From Methyloversatilis discipulorum (GTDB taxonomy: Bacteria; Pseudomonadota; Gammaproteobacteria; Burkholderiales; Rhodocyclaceae), in the NCBI RefSeq assembly GCF_000385375.1, contig NZ_ARVV01000001.1, forward strand, positions 310,001-374,000: DNA of 64,000 nt, in the 5' to 3' direction. The notes beneath the pieces are model-generated. The model saw nothing but the letters and a program-made list of their open reading frames with translations. It was not told where the DNA came from and searched no databases. The first letter of the stretch is position 1. Every line of letters starts with the position of its first letter. Of the stretch, positions 1 through 8,813 are shown in pieces. The position numbers and the translations under genes were made by a program.

Positions 1-483
1 CTGCGTACCGGCGTGGACGGCCGGGTCGCGCGCCAGGATTTTCTCGACGAGTTCGCGCTCGACGTGGTGACGCCGTATGAACTGGTGATGGCACTGGCTG
101 ACGCGCCGGACTCCAGGCTGCGTGCGGTGGTGAACATCGGGTCGCAGTACGGTACGGTCGCGCCCAATCTGCGTCTATACGCCGATCCAGTCCGGCAGTC
201 GCCGCTGCAGTATGGCGTGGCCAAGGCGGCGCTGGCGCATCTGACCAAGGAACTGGCGGTGCGACTGGCCGAGCGCGGCATCCGCGTGAACTGCGTGGCC
301 TTCGGTGGCGTGGAAGGGCGGGTGGACGAGGCCTTCAAGCAGCGCTACGCCGCGCTGTGCCCGATCGGCCGCATGCTGGGCGAGCATGAACTGGCCGGGC
401 CGGTAGACCTGCTGTTGTCCGATGCCGCGTCTGCGGTCACCGGCCACGTCATGATGGCCGACGGCGGCTGGAGCGTCTGGTGA
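1..483 (+). CDS. SDR-family oxidoreductase, 5' end outside the window
   Basis: This is the C-terminal 160 codons of a short-chain dehydrogenase/reductase; the frame is open from base 1, so the true start lies upstream. The visible part has the catalytic Ser region (NIGSQYG), the Tyr-x-x-x-Lys pair in LQYGVAKAAL and the usual C-terminal end TGHVMMADGGW. The NAD(P)-binding N-terminus is missing. The stop overlaps the GTG start of the next gene by 4 bases (GTGA), so it is translationally coupled to pseF. SDR proteins of this kind (PtmA-like) sit in several nonulosonic acid loci, so a role in sugar or nonulosonate modification is likely by context. The exact substrate cannot be read from the sequence. 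Confidence 0.85.
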   Translation: MRTGVDGRVARQDFLDEFALDVVTPYELVMALADAPDSRLRAVVNIGSQYGTVAPNLRLYADPVRQSPLQYGVAKAALAHLTKELAVRLAERGIRVNCVAFGGVEGRVDEAFKQRYAALCPIGRMLGEHELAGPVDLLLSDAASAVTGHVMMADGGWSVW

Positions 484-1190
484 GCCGTCGCATCGCCATC
501 ATCCTGGCACGCGGAGGCTCGAAGCGGCTGCCGCGCAAGAACGTGCTGCCGCTTGGTGGCAGGCCCATGCTGGCGTGGTCGGTCGGCGCTGCGCTAGACG
601 CCGGCTGCTTTGACCGGGTGCTGGTGTCCACCGACGATGCTGGGATCGCTGAAGTTGCGCGTGAGGCGGGTGCCGAGGTGCCCTTCCTGCGTGAAGCGGC
701 GGCCGACGATCAGGCCTCTTCAAGCGAGGCAACCCTGGTTGCACTGCGCCAGGCTGAAACGCACTGGAATGAGCGTTACGACACGGTGGCGCAGCTGATG
801 GCCAACTGCCCGCTGCGCAATGCCCGGGACATCCGCGATGCGATGACCGCTTTCGAGAGTGGTACGGCACCGGCCCAGATCAGCGCCTTCCGCTTCGGCT
901 GGATGAATCCGTGGTGGGCCGCTCGCCTGCAGGCCGACGGACAGCCCGACTGGTTGTTTCCGGAGGCACGCACCGCGCGCTCGCAGGATCTGCCGCCGCT
1001 TTACTGCCCGAGCGGTGCGCTGTGGCTGGCAGAACGCGATGCCTTTCTGGAGGGAGGCAGCTTTTACCTGCCCGGCCATACGCTGCATCCGATGGACTGG
1101 ATGTCAGCGATGGACATCGACGATGACGCCGATCTCGCCATGGCCGAGGTCTGTGTGGCACTCCGTCTGCGAGCTGAGGGCGCCGCATGA
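480..1190 (+). CDS. pseF: Pseudaminic acid cytidylyltransferase (CMP-nonulosonate synthetase)
   Basis: The 236-residue protein belongs to the CMP-sialic acid synthetase family, which activates a nonulosonic acid with CTP to give the CMP-sugar donor. The nucleotide-binding motif LARGGSKRLPRKN lies at residues 9-21 and a typical QLMANCPLR segment follows near residue 103. The GTG start is set by the 4-base overlap with the preceding SDR gene, and its end overlaps the next gene by 4 bases. Neighbouring PseG/PseH and PseI proteins identify the sugar as pseudaminic acid rather than sialic or legionaminic acid. The family assignment is firm; the substrate is inferred from context. Confidence 0.88.
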   Translation: MSRRIAIILARGGSKRLPRKNVLPLGGRPMLAWSVGAALDAGCFDRVLVSTDDAGIAEVAREAGAEVPFLREAAADDQASSSEATLVALRQAETHWNERYDTVAQLMANCPLRNARDIRDAMTAFESGTAPAQISAFRFGWMNPWWAARLQADGQPDWLFPEARTARSQDLPPLYCPSGALWLAERDAFLEGGSFYLPGHTLHPMDWMSAMDIDDDADLAMAEVCVALRLRAEGAA

Positions 1191-2692
1191 GAGTAGCCAT
1201 CCGCACCGATGCGTCGCCGCAGATCGGCACCGGCCATCTTGCGCGCTGCCAGACGCTGGCCGACGCGCTCGCGCTGCGCGGTGCGCAGGTCCGCTTCGTC
1301 TGCCGCCACCTCACCGAAGGTGCAGCAGGGCGTTTGCAGGCTGCAGGGCACGCGGTGACCCGGATCGACGGGGCGGGCGAGCCGGACGGCCTGCCCCATG
1401 CGGGCTGGCTGGGCGGTGCTCAGGCGGAAGATGCGGCCCGCACCCGCGCCGCGCTGGCCGGTTTCGCGGCTGACTGGCTCATCGTCGACCACTACGCGCT
1501 GGATGTACGCTGGGAGCGTGTGCTGCGCGAGCGGGTGCGTCGCATCATGGTGATCGATGATCTGGCGGACCGTGATCACGAGTGTGACCTGCTGCTGGAC
1601 CAGAATCTGTATGCCGACACGGCGGTGCGCTATGCGCAGCGCGTTCCCGCCGCTGCCCGGCGGCTTCTCGGTCCGCGTTACGCGCTGCTGCGGCCGGAGT
1701 TCACGTCCGTGCGTGGCCGCCGTCGCGACGGCGGGGTGCGCAGGGTGCTGGTGTTCTTCGGCGGTGTCGATGCGGCCAACCAGACAGGCCGGGTGATTGC
1801 GCTGCTGCCGCGCGTGCTGTCCGCGCAGGTGGCGGTCGATGTGGTGATCGGCGCCGCGCACCCGCATCGTGCCGACATCGAGGCGGCCTGCGCGCAGGCC
1901 GGCTACTGCTGTCATGTGCAGACTGCTCGCATGGCCGAGCTGATGGCGGCGGCCGATCTGGCCATCGGCGCCGGCGGCACCGCAGTCTGGGAGCGCGCCT
2001 GCGCCGGGCTGCCGGCGCTGGTGTGGCCGGTGGCCGACAATCAGCATGAGCAGGTCGCAACCGCCGCTGACGCAGGGGTGCTGCACGCGCCGCTTCAGGT
2101 GGGCCATGACGATGAGGCGCTGCTGCGACAGATTGTGGCGCTGTGCGAAAGCCCGCACCTGCTGCGGGCGCTGTCCGCCGCAGGTGCGGCGACGGTCGAT
2201 GGAGCCGGTGCTGCCCGGGTCTGCCGGGCGTTGGGCTGCACTGGCGTCACGATACGTCCGGCCGTCGCGGCAGACGGTGACAACCTCTTTGCATGGCGCA
2301 ATCGCGAGGCGGTGCGCCGGGTGTCGCGCAACCGGGACCCGATTCCGCGCCCCGCACACGATGCCTGGCTGGCCGATACGCTGGGACGCGCGGACCGCCG
2401 GCTGCTGGTGGGCGAGCGCAACGGTCAGGCGCTGGGCGTAGTGCGCTTCGATCTGGTCGGCGACGAGGCCGAGGTGTCGATCTATCTCGCTCCGGGCGAA
2501 CATGGCACGGGGGCCGGCAGCGAGCTGCTCGCCGCCGCCGAACGCTGGCTGGTGCTCGAACGGCCGGCCGGTGTGTGTAAGATTCGCGCCGAAGTGGCCG
2601 GCGACAATGCGCCGTCCCGCCACATGTTCCTGTCTGCCGGCTACCTTCCCGATGCCGCGCGCTTCTTCAAGCGGATCCTTCCAGATGACTGA
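1187..2692 (+). CDS. pseG: PseG-PseH fusion: UDP-sugar hydrolase plus GNAT N-acetyltransferase
   Basis: This 501-residue protein joins two steps of pseudaminic acid synthesis. Residues 1 to about 345 are PseG, the GT-B-like hydrolase that removes UDP from UDP-2,4-diacetamido-2,4,6-trideoxy-beta-L-altropyranose; the N-terminal DASPQIGTGHL places His17 at the position of the catalytic His of Campylobacter PseG, and a GAGGTAVWE loop lies near residue 264. Residues about 350-501 are a GNAT domain (VTIRPAVAADGDNLFAWRN onward) resembling PseH, which acetylates the 4-amino group just before PseG acts. The gene overlaps pseF by 4 and pseI by 8 bases. PseG and PseH are often separate genes; the fusion would couple consecutive reactions. 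Confidence 0.88.
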   Translation: MRVAIRTDASPQIGTGHLARCQTLADALALRGAQVRFVCRHLTEGAAGRLQAAGHAVTRIDGAGEPDGLPHAGWLGGAQAEDAARTRAALAGFAADWLIVDHYALDVRWERVLRERVRRIMVIDDLADRDHECDLLLDQNLYADTAVRYAQRVPAAARRLLGPRYALLRPEFTSVRGRRRDGGVRRVLVFFGGVDAANQTGRVIALLPRVLSAQVAVDVVIGAAHPHRADIEAACAQAGYCCHVQTARMAELMAAADLAIGAGGTAVWERACAGLPALVWPVADNQHEQVATAADAGVLHAPLQVGHDDEALLRQIVALCESPHLLRALSAAGAATVDGAGAARVCRALGCTGVTIRPAVAADGDNLFAWRNREAVRRVSRNRDPIPRPAHDAWLADTLGRADRRLLVGERNGQALGVVRFDLVGDEAEVSIYLAPGEHGTGAGSELLAAAERWLVLERPAGVCKIRAEVAGDNAPSRHMFLSAGYLPDAARFFKRILPDD

Positions 2693-3740
2693 AGCCTTCC
2701 ACATTGCCGGCCGTCCGATCGGCGCCGGCGCCCCCCCCTTCGTGATTGCCGAGATGTCCGGCAATCACAATCAGTCGCTCGAGCGGGCGCTGGCCATCGT
2801 CGATGCTGCCGCCAAGTCGGGTGCCCATGCGCTGAAGATCCAGACCTACACGCCGGACACCATGACGCTGGATCTGGACGAACGCGAGTTCCATATCGCG
2901 GATCCGGACAGCCTGTGGGCCGGCACCTCTCTCTACAAGCTTTACGGCGAGGCCTACACGCCTTGGGACTGGCACGCGCCGATCTTCGAGCGCGCGCGCG
3001 CGCTGGGCATGATTCCGTTCAGCACGCCCTTCGATGACAGCGCGGTCGATTTTCTCGAATCGCTGGATGTGCCCTGCTACAAGATCGCGTCGTTCGAGAA
3101 CACTGATCTGCCGCTGATTCGCCGCGTTGCGGCTACCGGCAAGCCGCTCATCATTTCCACCGGCATGGCCACGCTGGCCGAGCTGGACGAAACCGTGCGC
3201 GCCGCACGCGAAGCCGGCTGCCGTCATCTGGTGCTGCTCAAGTGCACCAGCACCTACCCGGCCACACCGGCCAACACCCATATCCGCACCATTCCGCACC
3301 TGCGCGAAATGTTCGGCTGCGAGGTGGGGCTGTCCGACCACACCATGGGTGTGGGCGTGTCGGTGGCCAGCGTCGCGCTGGGCGCCACCGTGATCGAAAA
3401 GCATTTCACGCTGGACCGCAGCGAAGGCGGCGTGGACGCCACCTTCTCGATGGAACCGCACGAAATGGCGCAACTGGTGGTGGAAACCGAGCGCGCCTGG
3501 CAGGCGCTTGGCGAGGTCCGTTACGGGCCGACAGAAGCCGAGCGCAAGTCGCTGCAGTTCAGGCGCTCGCTCTATGTCACCGCAGATCTGGCGCCAGGTG
3601 ACGTGCTGAGCCACGACAACGTGCGCGCGATCCGGCCTGGTCTGGGGCTGGCGCCGGGATTCATCGACGCGGTGATGGGGCGCACCGTCGCCCGCGCAGT
3701 CGTACGTGGCACGCCGCTGTCCTGGGATCTGCTCAAGTGA
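2685..3740 (+). CDS. pseI: Pseudaminic acid synthase
   Basis: A 351-residue NeuB-family enzyme that condenses 2,4-diacetamido-2,4,6-trideoxy-L-altrose with phosphoenolpyruvate to form pseudaminic acid. The N-terminal TIM barrel carries FVIAEMSGNHNQ and KIQTYTPDTMTLD, which are PseI-type signatures, and a C-terminal SAF (antifreeze-like) domain begins near residue 285 (FRRSLYVTADLAPGD). The ATG at 2685 was chosen because it gives the standard N-terminus; a longer in-frame opening to 2502 lies inside pseG and is not needed. The start overlaps the pseG stop by 8 bases, so the genes are coupled. PseB and PseC, the first two enzymes of the pathway, are not in the window and may lie upstream of base 1. 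Confidence 0.92.
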   Translation: MTEAFHIAGRPIGAGAPPFVIAEMSGNHNQSLERALAIVDAAAKSGAHALKIQTYTPDTMTLDLDEREFHIADPDSLWAGTSLYKLYGEAYTPWDWHAPIFERARALGMIPFSTPFDDSAVDFLESLDVPCYKIASFENTDLPLIRRVAATGKPLIISTGMATLAELDETVRAAREAGCRHLVLLKCTSTYPATPANTHIRTIPHLREMFGCEVGLSDHTMGVGVSVASVALGATVIEKHFTLDRSEGGVDATFSMEPHEMAQLVVETERAWQALGEVRYGPTEAERKSLQFRRSLYVTADLAPGDVLSHDNVRAIRPGLGLAPGFIDAVMGRTVARAVVRGTPLSWDLLK

Positions 3741-3779
3741 ACATTCGCCCCCTTCAAATCTGACCGATGCTCGAGCCCC

Positions 3780-4724
3780 ATGTTTTCTCTTGACCAGCAG
3801 GCCACCGACACCGCCGCCTCCGAACTGCGCGCGCTGCTCGCCGGCATGCGCGATGCCTTCGCGCGTGGCGAGAACGCAATGGAATACGCGCGCCGCGCAC
3901 TCGGACGCAACGACAATCTTTCCGCCGCGACGCTGATTGCCTACGACCTGCAGGCCGGCGCCTACGTGCGTCACGCGCTGTCCGACCCCGCGGGCAAACA
4001 GCGCTGGTGCGCTCAGCTCGCCGGGCTGGTCGCGCCTCATCTGCCGGTCGGCGGCTCGGTGATGGAGGTCGGGTCGGGTGAAGCCACCACGCTGGCCGGT
4101 CTGCTCGAAACACTGCCGCAGCGGCCGGCGGCTGCGCTCGGGTTCGACATCAGCTGGTCGCGCTGCGCGCACGGCCGCGGCTGGCTGCGGCAGAAGGCGC
4201 AGCAGGCGGAGCTGTTCGTGGCCGACCTGTTCCACATTCCGCTGGCCGACGCCAGCGTGGATGTGGTCTATACCTCGCACTCGCTGGAGCCGAACGGGGG
4301 CCGCGAACGGGCCGCGCTGCAGGAACTGCTGCGGGTAGCCCGACGCGCGGTGGTGCTGGTCGAACCGATCTACGAACTGGCCGGCCCGGAGGCGCGCGAA
4401 CGCATGGCGCATCACGGCTATGTGCGCAATCTGAAGGCGACCGCCGAGGCGCTGGGCTGTACGGTCGCCGACCATCGGTTGCTCGATTTCTATGTGAATC
4501 CGCTGAACCCGAGCGGCGTCGTGAGCATCGTGAAGACGGACGCCGGTGAACCGGCTCGTCCCGCCTGGCGCTGTCCGCTTACCCATGCGCCGCTGATGCG
4601 TTCGGAGAGTGCCTTTTCGTCGCCCGACACCGGCCTGGTCTATCCGGTGCTCGACGGCATTCCGCTGCTGTGCCGCGACCACGCAGTGCTGGCCTCGGCC
4701 TACGGAGCTTGCATCGAATCATGA
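3780..4724 (+). CDS. Class I SAM-dependent methyltransferase with Trm112-like tail
   Basis: The 314-residue protein has a methyltransferase motif I (VMEVGSGEATT) at residues 94-104 and a later acidic motif near residue 141 (GFDISWSR). The last 50 residues (WRCPLTHAPLMR ... YPVLDGIPLLC) resemble the small Trm112-like domain often attached to methyltransferases of glycan loci. It follows pseI by 39 bases, so it is probably cotranscribed and may methylate pseudaminic acid or another sugar of the glycan. The acceptor is unknown. The following 117 bases to the next start contain no gene. Confidence 0.75.
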   Translation: MFSLDQQATDTAASELRALLAGMRDAFARGENAMEYARRALGRNDNLSAATLIAYDLQAGAYVRHALSDPAGKQRWCAQLAGLVAPHLPVGGSVMEVGSGEATTLAGLLETLPQRPAAALGFDISWSRCAHGRGWLRQKAQQAELFVADLFHIPLADASVDVVYTSHSLEPNGGRERAALQELLRVARRAVVLVEPIYELAGPEARERMAHHGYVRNLKATAEALGCTVADHRLLDFYVNPLNPSGVVSIVKTDAGEPARPAWRCPLTHAPLMRSESAFSSPDTGLVYPVLDGIPLLCRDHAVLASAYGACIES

Positions 4725-4841
4725 CTTTCGTGTTCTCTGCTCGACCGCTTCGGTCCAGGTCACAGTCGCATGTCGATCCGGCGTCGGATCGTCTGCGCGT
4801 GAGGAATATCGTATGAGTTTCAGCAGTCAGGGCTGGCCACA

Positions 4842-5882
4842 ATGATTCCGGTCGATGCGATGGCGGCGCGCGTCTTGACAGAAGGCTATTCCGACGACGA
4901 ACTTTTGCAACTGAGCCGACTACGGCGTCGTACGGAAGCAGGTTTCGCGCCTTGGGCAAGCTGGGAGGTGGAGAACTCCAGTTTCGGCAAGACGCTGCGT
5001 GACTGGGCCAGTTATCCGTCCTGGCTTCCCATGTGTGCCGTGTCTGATCATGGCGTTCACTGGGGCGCGCGATGCTGGCCTAACGAGATCGAGTCGCCTT
5101 ACCGGCTGTTCCTCAGCTGGAACGCCAAGAAGGCGCGTCTGATGGCAGAGCGGCATGGCAAGGAAGCGCTGCACATTCCGCACCCGTGGGCCGCGTATCG
5201 CAGCGCGCGCGGCATCGAGCCCGACGCCGATCGCCACGGCACCGTTGTGTTCTTCAGTCACTCGAACGACAACACGACGCCGATGTTCGACTCACTCGAT
5301 GCATACATGCAAAGCTTGAAGAATCTTCCCGAGAGCTTTCATCCGGTGGTTATTTGCCTCTCGTTCCATGATGTACTTAAAGGGATGCATCGGACGCTTC
5401 GTCGCTACGGTCTGTCCATCGTCACCGCCGGGACCACCAACGCTCAGTGTTTCGTGGATAGGTTCTATGGGATTGCTCGGCGTTTCCGGTACGCCTGTTC
5501 GCCGACCATCGGGTCGCACAGTTTCTACCTCGTGGAGGCGGGGGTGCCGTTCTTCCTTTACGGACCTGCTCCCACCTATGTGATCAAGGGGTCGCGGTCG
5601 GTACGAGATGGGGTTCAGGACTTGAGGGATTACGGAGATGAGGAGGACATCGAGCGTTTCTTGGCCTTGCGCCAGCTCTTCTCGGAGCCGGTCGACAGAG
5701 TGTTGCCTGCGCAGATGGATGCTGTCCGAACCTACCTTGGGCTTGATTCGGGTGCAGGTGCAGGCCATCTGAGGGCGGCCTTGTGGCGGTCGCTGACCAC
5801 CAATCTCCCGCGTGTCGGACAGTTATACGGCACCAAGGCGTGGCGCGTGCTGCGTGTCCTGAGGGCTGCCGCCAGAACGTGA
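4842..5882 (+). CDS. Unrecognised protein of the glycan locus, possible glycosyltransferase
   Basis: A 346-residue protein that I cannot assign to a named family. It has no signal peptide or clear membrane segment. Features seen are an HIPHPW segment near residue 110, a GTVVFFSHSNDNTTP stretch near 130, TAGTTN near 195 and SPTIGSHSFYLVEAGVPFFLYGP near 220. That last part looks like the donor-binding end of a GT-B glycosyltransferase, where a conserved Gly-Ser-His and Glu face the nucleotide sugar. It lies between pseudaminic acid synthesis and phosphoramidate genes, so a nonulosonate transferase is one reasonable guess. The real start could also be the in-frame ATG at 4860. Confidence 0.6.
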   Translation: MIPVDAMAARVLTEGYSDDELLQLSRLRRRTEAGFAPWASWEVENSSFGKTLRDWASYPSWLPMCAVSDHGVHWGARCWPNEIESPYRLFLSWNAKKARLMAERHGKEALHIPHPWAAYRSARGIEPDADRHGTVVFFSHSNDNTTPMFDSLDAYMQSLKNLPESFHPVVICLSFHDVLKGMHRTLRRYGLSIVTAGTTNAQCFVDRFYGIARRFRYACSPTIGSHSFYLVEAGVPFFLYGPAPTYVIKGSRSVRDGVQDLRDYGDEEDIERFLALRQLFSEPVDRVLPAQMDAVRTYLGLDSGAGAGHLRAALWRSLTTNLPRVGQLYGTKAWRVLRVLRAAART

Positions 5883-5889
5883 TCCGCCC

Positions 5890-8268
5890 ATGATGAACAA
5901 GACCCTTTCCAAGGCGCGCATGCTGATCGAACTGCAGCCCCGGGTGAGCCGCTTCCGCGTGCCCGAGCTGCTGGCTTTCCCGGTGGATCAGCTCGCGCAG
6001 ATGCCCGGGGCCGAACTGTGTGCAGCCATCTCGGCGCATTTCGGTTCGACCACGCTCATCGTGCGTTCTTCGGCCGGTGATGAGGACGGGGTGCTGGCTT
6101 CGAAGGCCGGTGCCTATGACTCTGTGCTGGGTGTCCGTGCGGATGATGGTGTCGCGCTGCTGGCGGCTGCACGTACCGTGATGGACAGCTACGCGCGTGA
6201 CCGACGCACCGCCTCGCGTGACGAGGTGATCTTCCAGACCCTGATCGAGCACCCGGCCATGAGCGGCGTGGTATTCACCCACGACCTCAATACCGGTGCG
6301 CCGTACTACGTCATCAACTACGACGACGTTTCCGGGCTGACCAATACGGTCACCTCGGGCGGCGGTGAGTATGCCAATCGCACGCTCTGCATTCACCGCG
6401 GGGCGGCGGACGCGATCCGGTCGGAACGCTTCCAGCGGCTGATTGCCGCGGTGCAGGAGCTGGAACAGCTGCTGGGCAGCCAGTTCCTCGACATCGAGTT
6501 CGCGCTCGATGAGGCACTGCAGCCCTATCTGCTTCAGGTGCGTGCGATCACCACCCAGCCGAACTGGAATCGGGCCGTGGCCCGGCGCATCGATGCCGAG
6601 CTGCGCGGCATACAGACCTTCGTCCGCGAGCGTCTGCGCCCGGCGCACGGCGTGTTCGGTCACACCACGGTGCTTGGCCAGATGCCGGACTGGAATCCAG
6701 CGGAAATGATCGGCCGTGCGCCGCGTGCGCTGTCGCTGTCGCTTTACCGCACGCTGATCACCGACCATGCCTGGCGACGCGCCCGCGCGAGCATGGGGTA
6801 TGCCACGCCGTCCGGTCAGGCCCTGATGGTGTCGCTGGCCGGTCAGCCCTTCATCGATACCCGGCTCAGTTTTCATTCCTACTTGCCGGCGGATCTGCCA
6901 GCGGCGGTCGCCGGCAAGCTGGTCGATGCCTGGGTGGCACGACTGCGCGCGCATCCGGAGCTGCACGACAAGATTGAGTTCGAGGTGGCCATCACCACCT
7001 TTAGTTTCGATGTGGACGACAAGCTCGACACGCTGGTGGGTGATGCGCTGTCGGCAGATGAACGCGAGCTGTTCCGCGACGCGCTACGCAGGCTCACGCT
7101 GCCGCTGCTGCGCGGCGAAGGCGAGGGGGCGATCAGCGCAGCTCTGGCGCGGGTGGAGGTGCTGGCTGCGCAACGGCTACCTGCCGCCGACAGCGGTCTG
7201 TGCGCGCTGCTGCCGATGATCGAGGACTGCACCCGGCTGGGCACCGAGCCGTTCGCGGTGCTAGCGCGCCACGGCTTTATCGCGCGCACGCTGCTGCTCT
7301 CGCTGGTAGCGCGTGGCGCGCTGTCCGCCGATGACGTGGCACGTTTCCAGGCCGGCGTGCGTACCGTGGCGAGCGACCTGGTCGACGACATGCGACGGCT
7401 TCAGACCGGCGTGCTGGCGCGCGAGGCTTTCATGCAGCGCTATGGCCACCTGCGTCCGGGTACTTACGACATCCTGTCGCCGCGCTATGACCAGATGCAG
7501 GACTTCGCCACCTCCGGTGGTGCGGCGCCCGGCGCGCCGACGACTCATCCGCCGGCCTTCGTGCCGGATCCCCGGCAGCGCGCCGCCATCGAGGCTCTGC
7601 TGCGGGAAGAGGCGCTGGCGGGTGTGGATTGTGACCGTCTGCTGGCGTATTGCGCCGCTGCGATCGCCGGCCGTGAGTACGGCAAGTTCGTGTTCACCCG
7701 TTCGATCAGCGCCATGCTTGAACTGATCGCCGACTTCGGCGAGCGCCACGGCCTGAGCCGCGAGGAAATGTCGCATGTGCCGGTCAGCCCGCTGCTCGAT
7801 GTCGCGCTGTGCAGCGCCGACGTCTCGGTCGAGGAACGTCTGCGCGCGATTGCCGAGCGCGAGGCCGAACGCCATGCGCTCACTTCGGCGATCCGGCTGC
7901 CACAGGTGCTGTTCGACGAGGCCGGCGTACATGTCGTGCCCTTCCAGGTCAGCCAGCCGAATTTCATCACCGGCCTCAAGGTGACCGCGGATCTGGTGTG
8001 CCTCGATGCACGTCAGGTCGCACCGGCGCTGGATGGTTGCATCGTACTGATCGAGAACGCCGATCCGGGCTACGACTGGATATTCGCGCAGCGTATTGCC
8101 GGTCTGGTCACCAAGTATGGCGGCGCTAATTCGCACATGGCGATACGCTGCGCCGAGTTCGGCATTCCGGCCGCCATCGGCTGCGGTGAGCAGCGCTTCG
8201 AGGCCTTTCTGCAGGCCCGCCGGCTCAGTCTCGACTGCTCCGCCGGCCTGATCACTCCCTTGCACTGA
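5890..8268 (+). CDS. Probable L-glutamine kinase (PEP synthase-like, Cj1418-type)
   Basis: This 792-residue protein has an N-terminal ATP-grasp domain (LIVRSSAGDEDGVLASKAGAY near residue 57), a central substrate domain with LGQMPDWNPAEMIG and an LITDHAW segment, and a C-terminal phosphohistidine swivel domain with YGGANSHMAIR, the active His being residue 749. The same layout occurs in PEP synthase and rifampin phosphotransferase, but PEP synthase also has a C-terminal PEP-binding barrel that is absent here. The length and order match Campylobacter jejuni Cj1418 (about 767 residues), which phosphorylates the amide nitrogen of L-glutamine using the beta-phosphate of ATP. The three other enzymes of that phosphoramidate pathway follow, which is the main reason for this call. 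Confidence 0.82.
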   Translation: MMNKTLSKARMLIELQPRVSRFRVPELLAFPVDQLAQMPGAELCAAISAHFGSTTLIVRSSAGDEDGVLASKAGAYDSVLGVRADDGVALLAAARTVMDSYARDRRTASRDEVIFQTLIEHPAMSGVVFTHDLNTGAPYYVINYDDVSGLTNTVTSGGGEYANRTLCIHRGAADAIRSERFQRLIAAVQELEQLLGSQFLDIEFALDEALQPYLLQVRAITTQPNWNRAVARRIDAELRGIQTFVRERLRPAHGVFGHTTVLGQMPDWNPAEMIGRAPRALSLSLYRTLITDHAWRRARASMGYATPSGQALMVSLAGQPFIDTRLSFHSYLPADLPAAVAGKLVDAWVARLRAHPELHDKIEFEVAITTFSFDVDDKLDTLVGDALSADERELFRDALRRLTLPLLRGEGEGAISAALARVEVLAAQRLPAADSGLCALLPMIEDCTRLGTEPFAVLARHGFIARTLLLSLVARGALSADDVARFQAGVRTVASDLVDDMRRLQTGVLAREAFMQRYGHLRPGTYDILSPRYDQMQDFATSGGAAPGAPTTHPPAFVPDPRQRAAIEALLREEALAGVDCDRLLAYCAAAIAGREYGKFVFTRSISAMLELIADFGERHGLSREEMSHVPVSPLLDVALCSADVSVEERLRAIAEREAERHALTSAIRLPQVLFDEAGVHVVPFQVSQPNFITGLKVTADLVCLDARQVAPALDGCIVLIENADPGYDWIFAQRIAGLVTKYGGANSHMAIRCAEFGIPAAIGCGEQRFEAFLQARRLSLDCSAGLITPLH

Positions 8269-8285
8269 TTGGATTGGATAGAAAA

Positions 8286-8813
8286 ATGGTGGTCTGGATC
8301 ATCGGCTTATCGGGCTCAGGCAAGACGACGCTTGCCGGACAGGTAACCGCTCGCCTGCGCGACGCCGGACGCTCGGTCGTCATGCTCGATGGCGATATCG
8401 TGCGCGAACTGTTCAAGAACGACGTCGATCATTCGATTGAAGGTCGGCGTCGCAATGCAGAACGGCTCTCGAGACTTACCAAGTTCATTTCGGATCAGGA
8501 AGTTGATGTGGTGGCTGCTGTTCTGTCCATCTTTCCCGATTGGCGCGAATGGAATCGTCAAAATGTACACGGATACCGCGAGGTGTATCTGAGAGCATCG
8601 ATGGAAACGCTGTTGCGCCGCGAGACGAAAGGTCTTTACGCACGTGCATTGCGCGGTGAGATAAACAACGTCGTGGGGGTGGATATTCCATTCCCTGAGC
8701 CGGAGAATCCAGATCTGGTGCTCGATAACAATATTGATCGAACCGATTTCAGTGAAATGGTTTCCTCGGTCGTAAGTCTTGCCATGCAGGAGCGGGGCAG
8801 TCGAAAAGCATGA
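8286..8813 (+). CDS. APS kinase-like protein, probable cytidine diphosphoramidate kinase (Cj1415-type)
   Basis: The 175-residue protein is a P-loop kinase of the CysC family: GLSGSGKTT at residues 7-15, LDGDIVRELF near 37, and KGLYARALRGEI near 117. In the phosphoramidate pathway the Campylobacter homologue Cj1415 phosphorylates the 3'-hydroxyl of cytidine diphosphoramidate. Sulfate assimilation is unlikely because no sulfurylase, PAPS reductase or sulfotransferase is nearby. The ATG at 8286 is preferred because GGATTGGA at 8271-8278 gives a fair ribosome site; a TTG at 8274 would add four residues. The gene is AT-richer than the housekeeping part of the window. Confidence 0.78.
   Translation: MVVWIIGLSGSGKTTLAGQVTARLRDAGRSVVMLDGDIVRELFKNDVDHSIEGRRRNAERLSRLTKFISDQEVDVVAAVLSIFPDWREWNRQNVHGYREVYLRASMETLLRRETKGLYARALRGEINNVVGVDIPFPEPENPDLVLDNNIDRTDFSEMVSSVVSLAMQERGSRKA

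Noticed and set aside
5890..8268. PEP synthase or PPDK
   Set aside because: The C-terminal PEP-binding barrel is missing; the chain ends in the phosphohistidine domain.
8286..8813. APS kinase for sulfate assimilation
   Set aside because: No cysN, cysD, cysH or sulfotransferase nearby, while all partners of the phosphoramidate pathway are.
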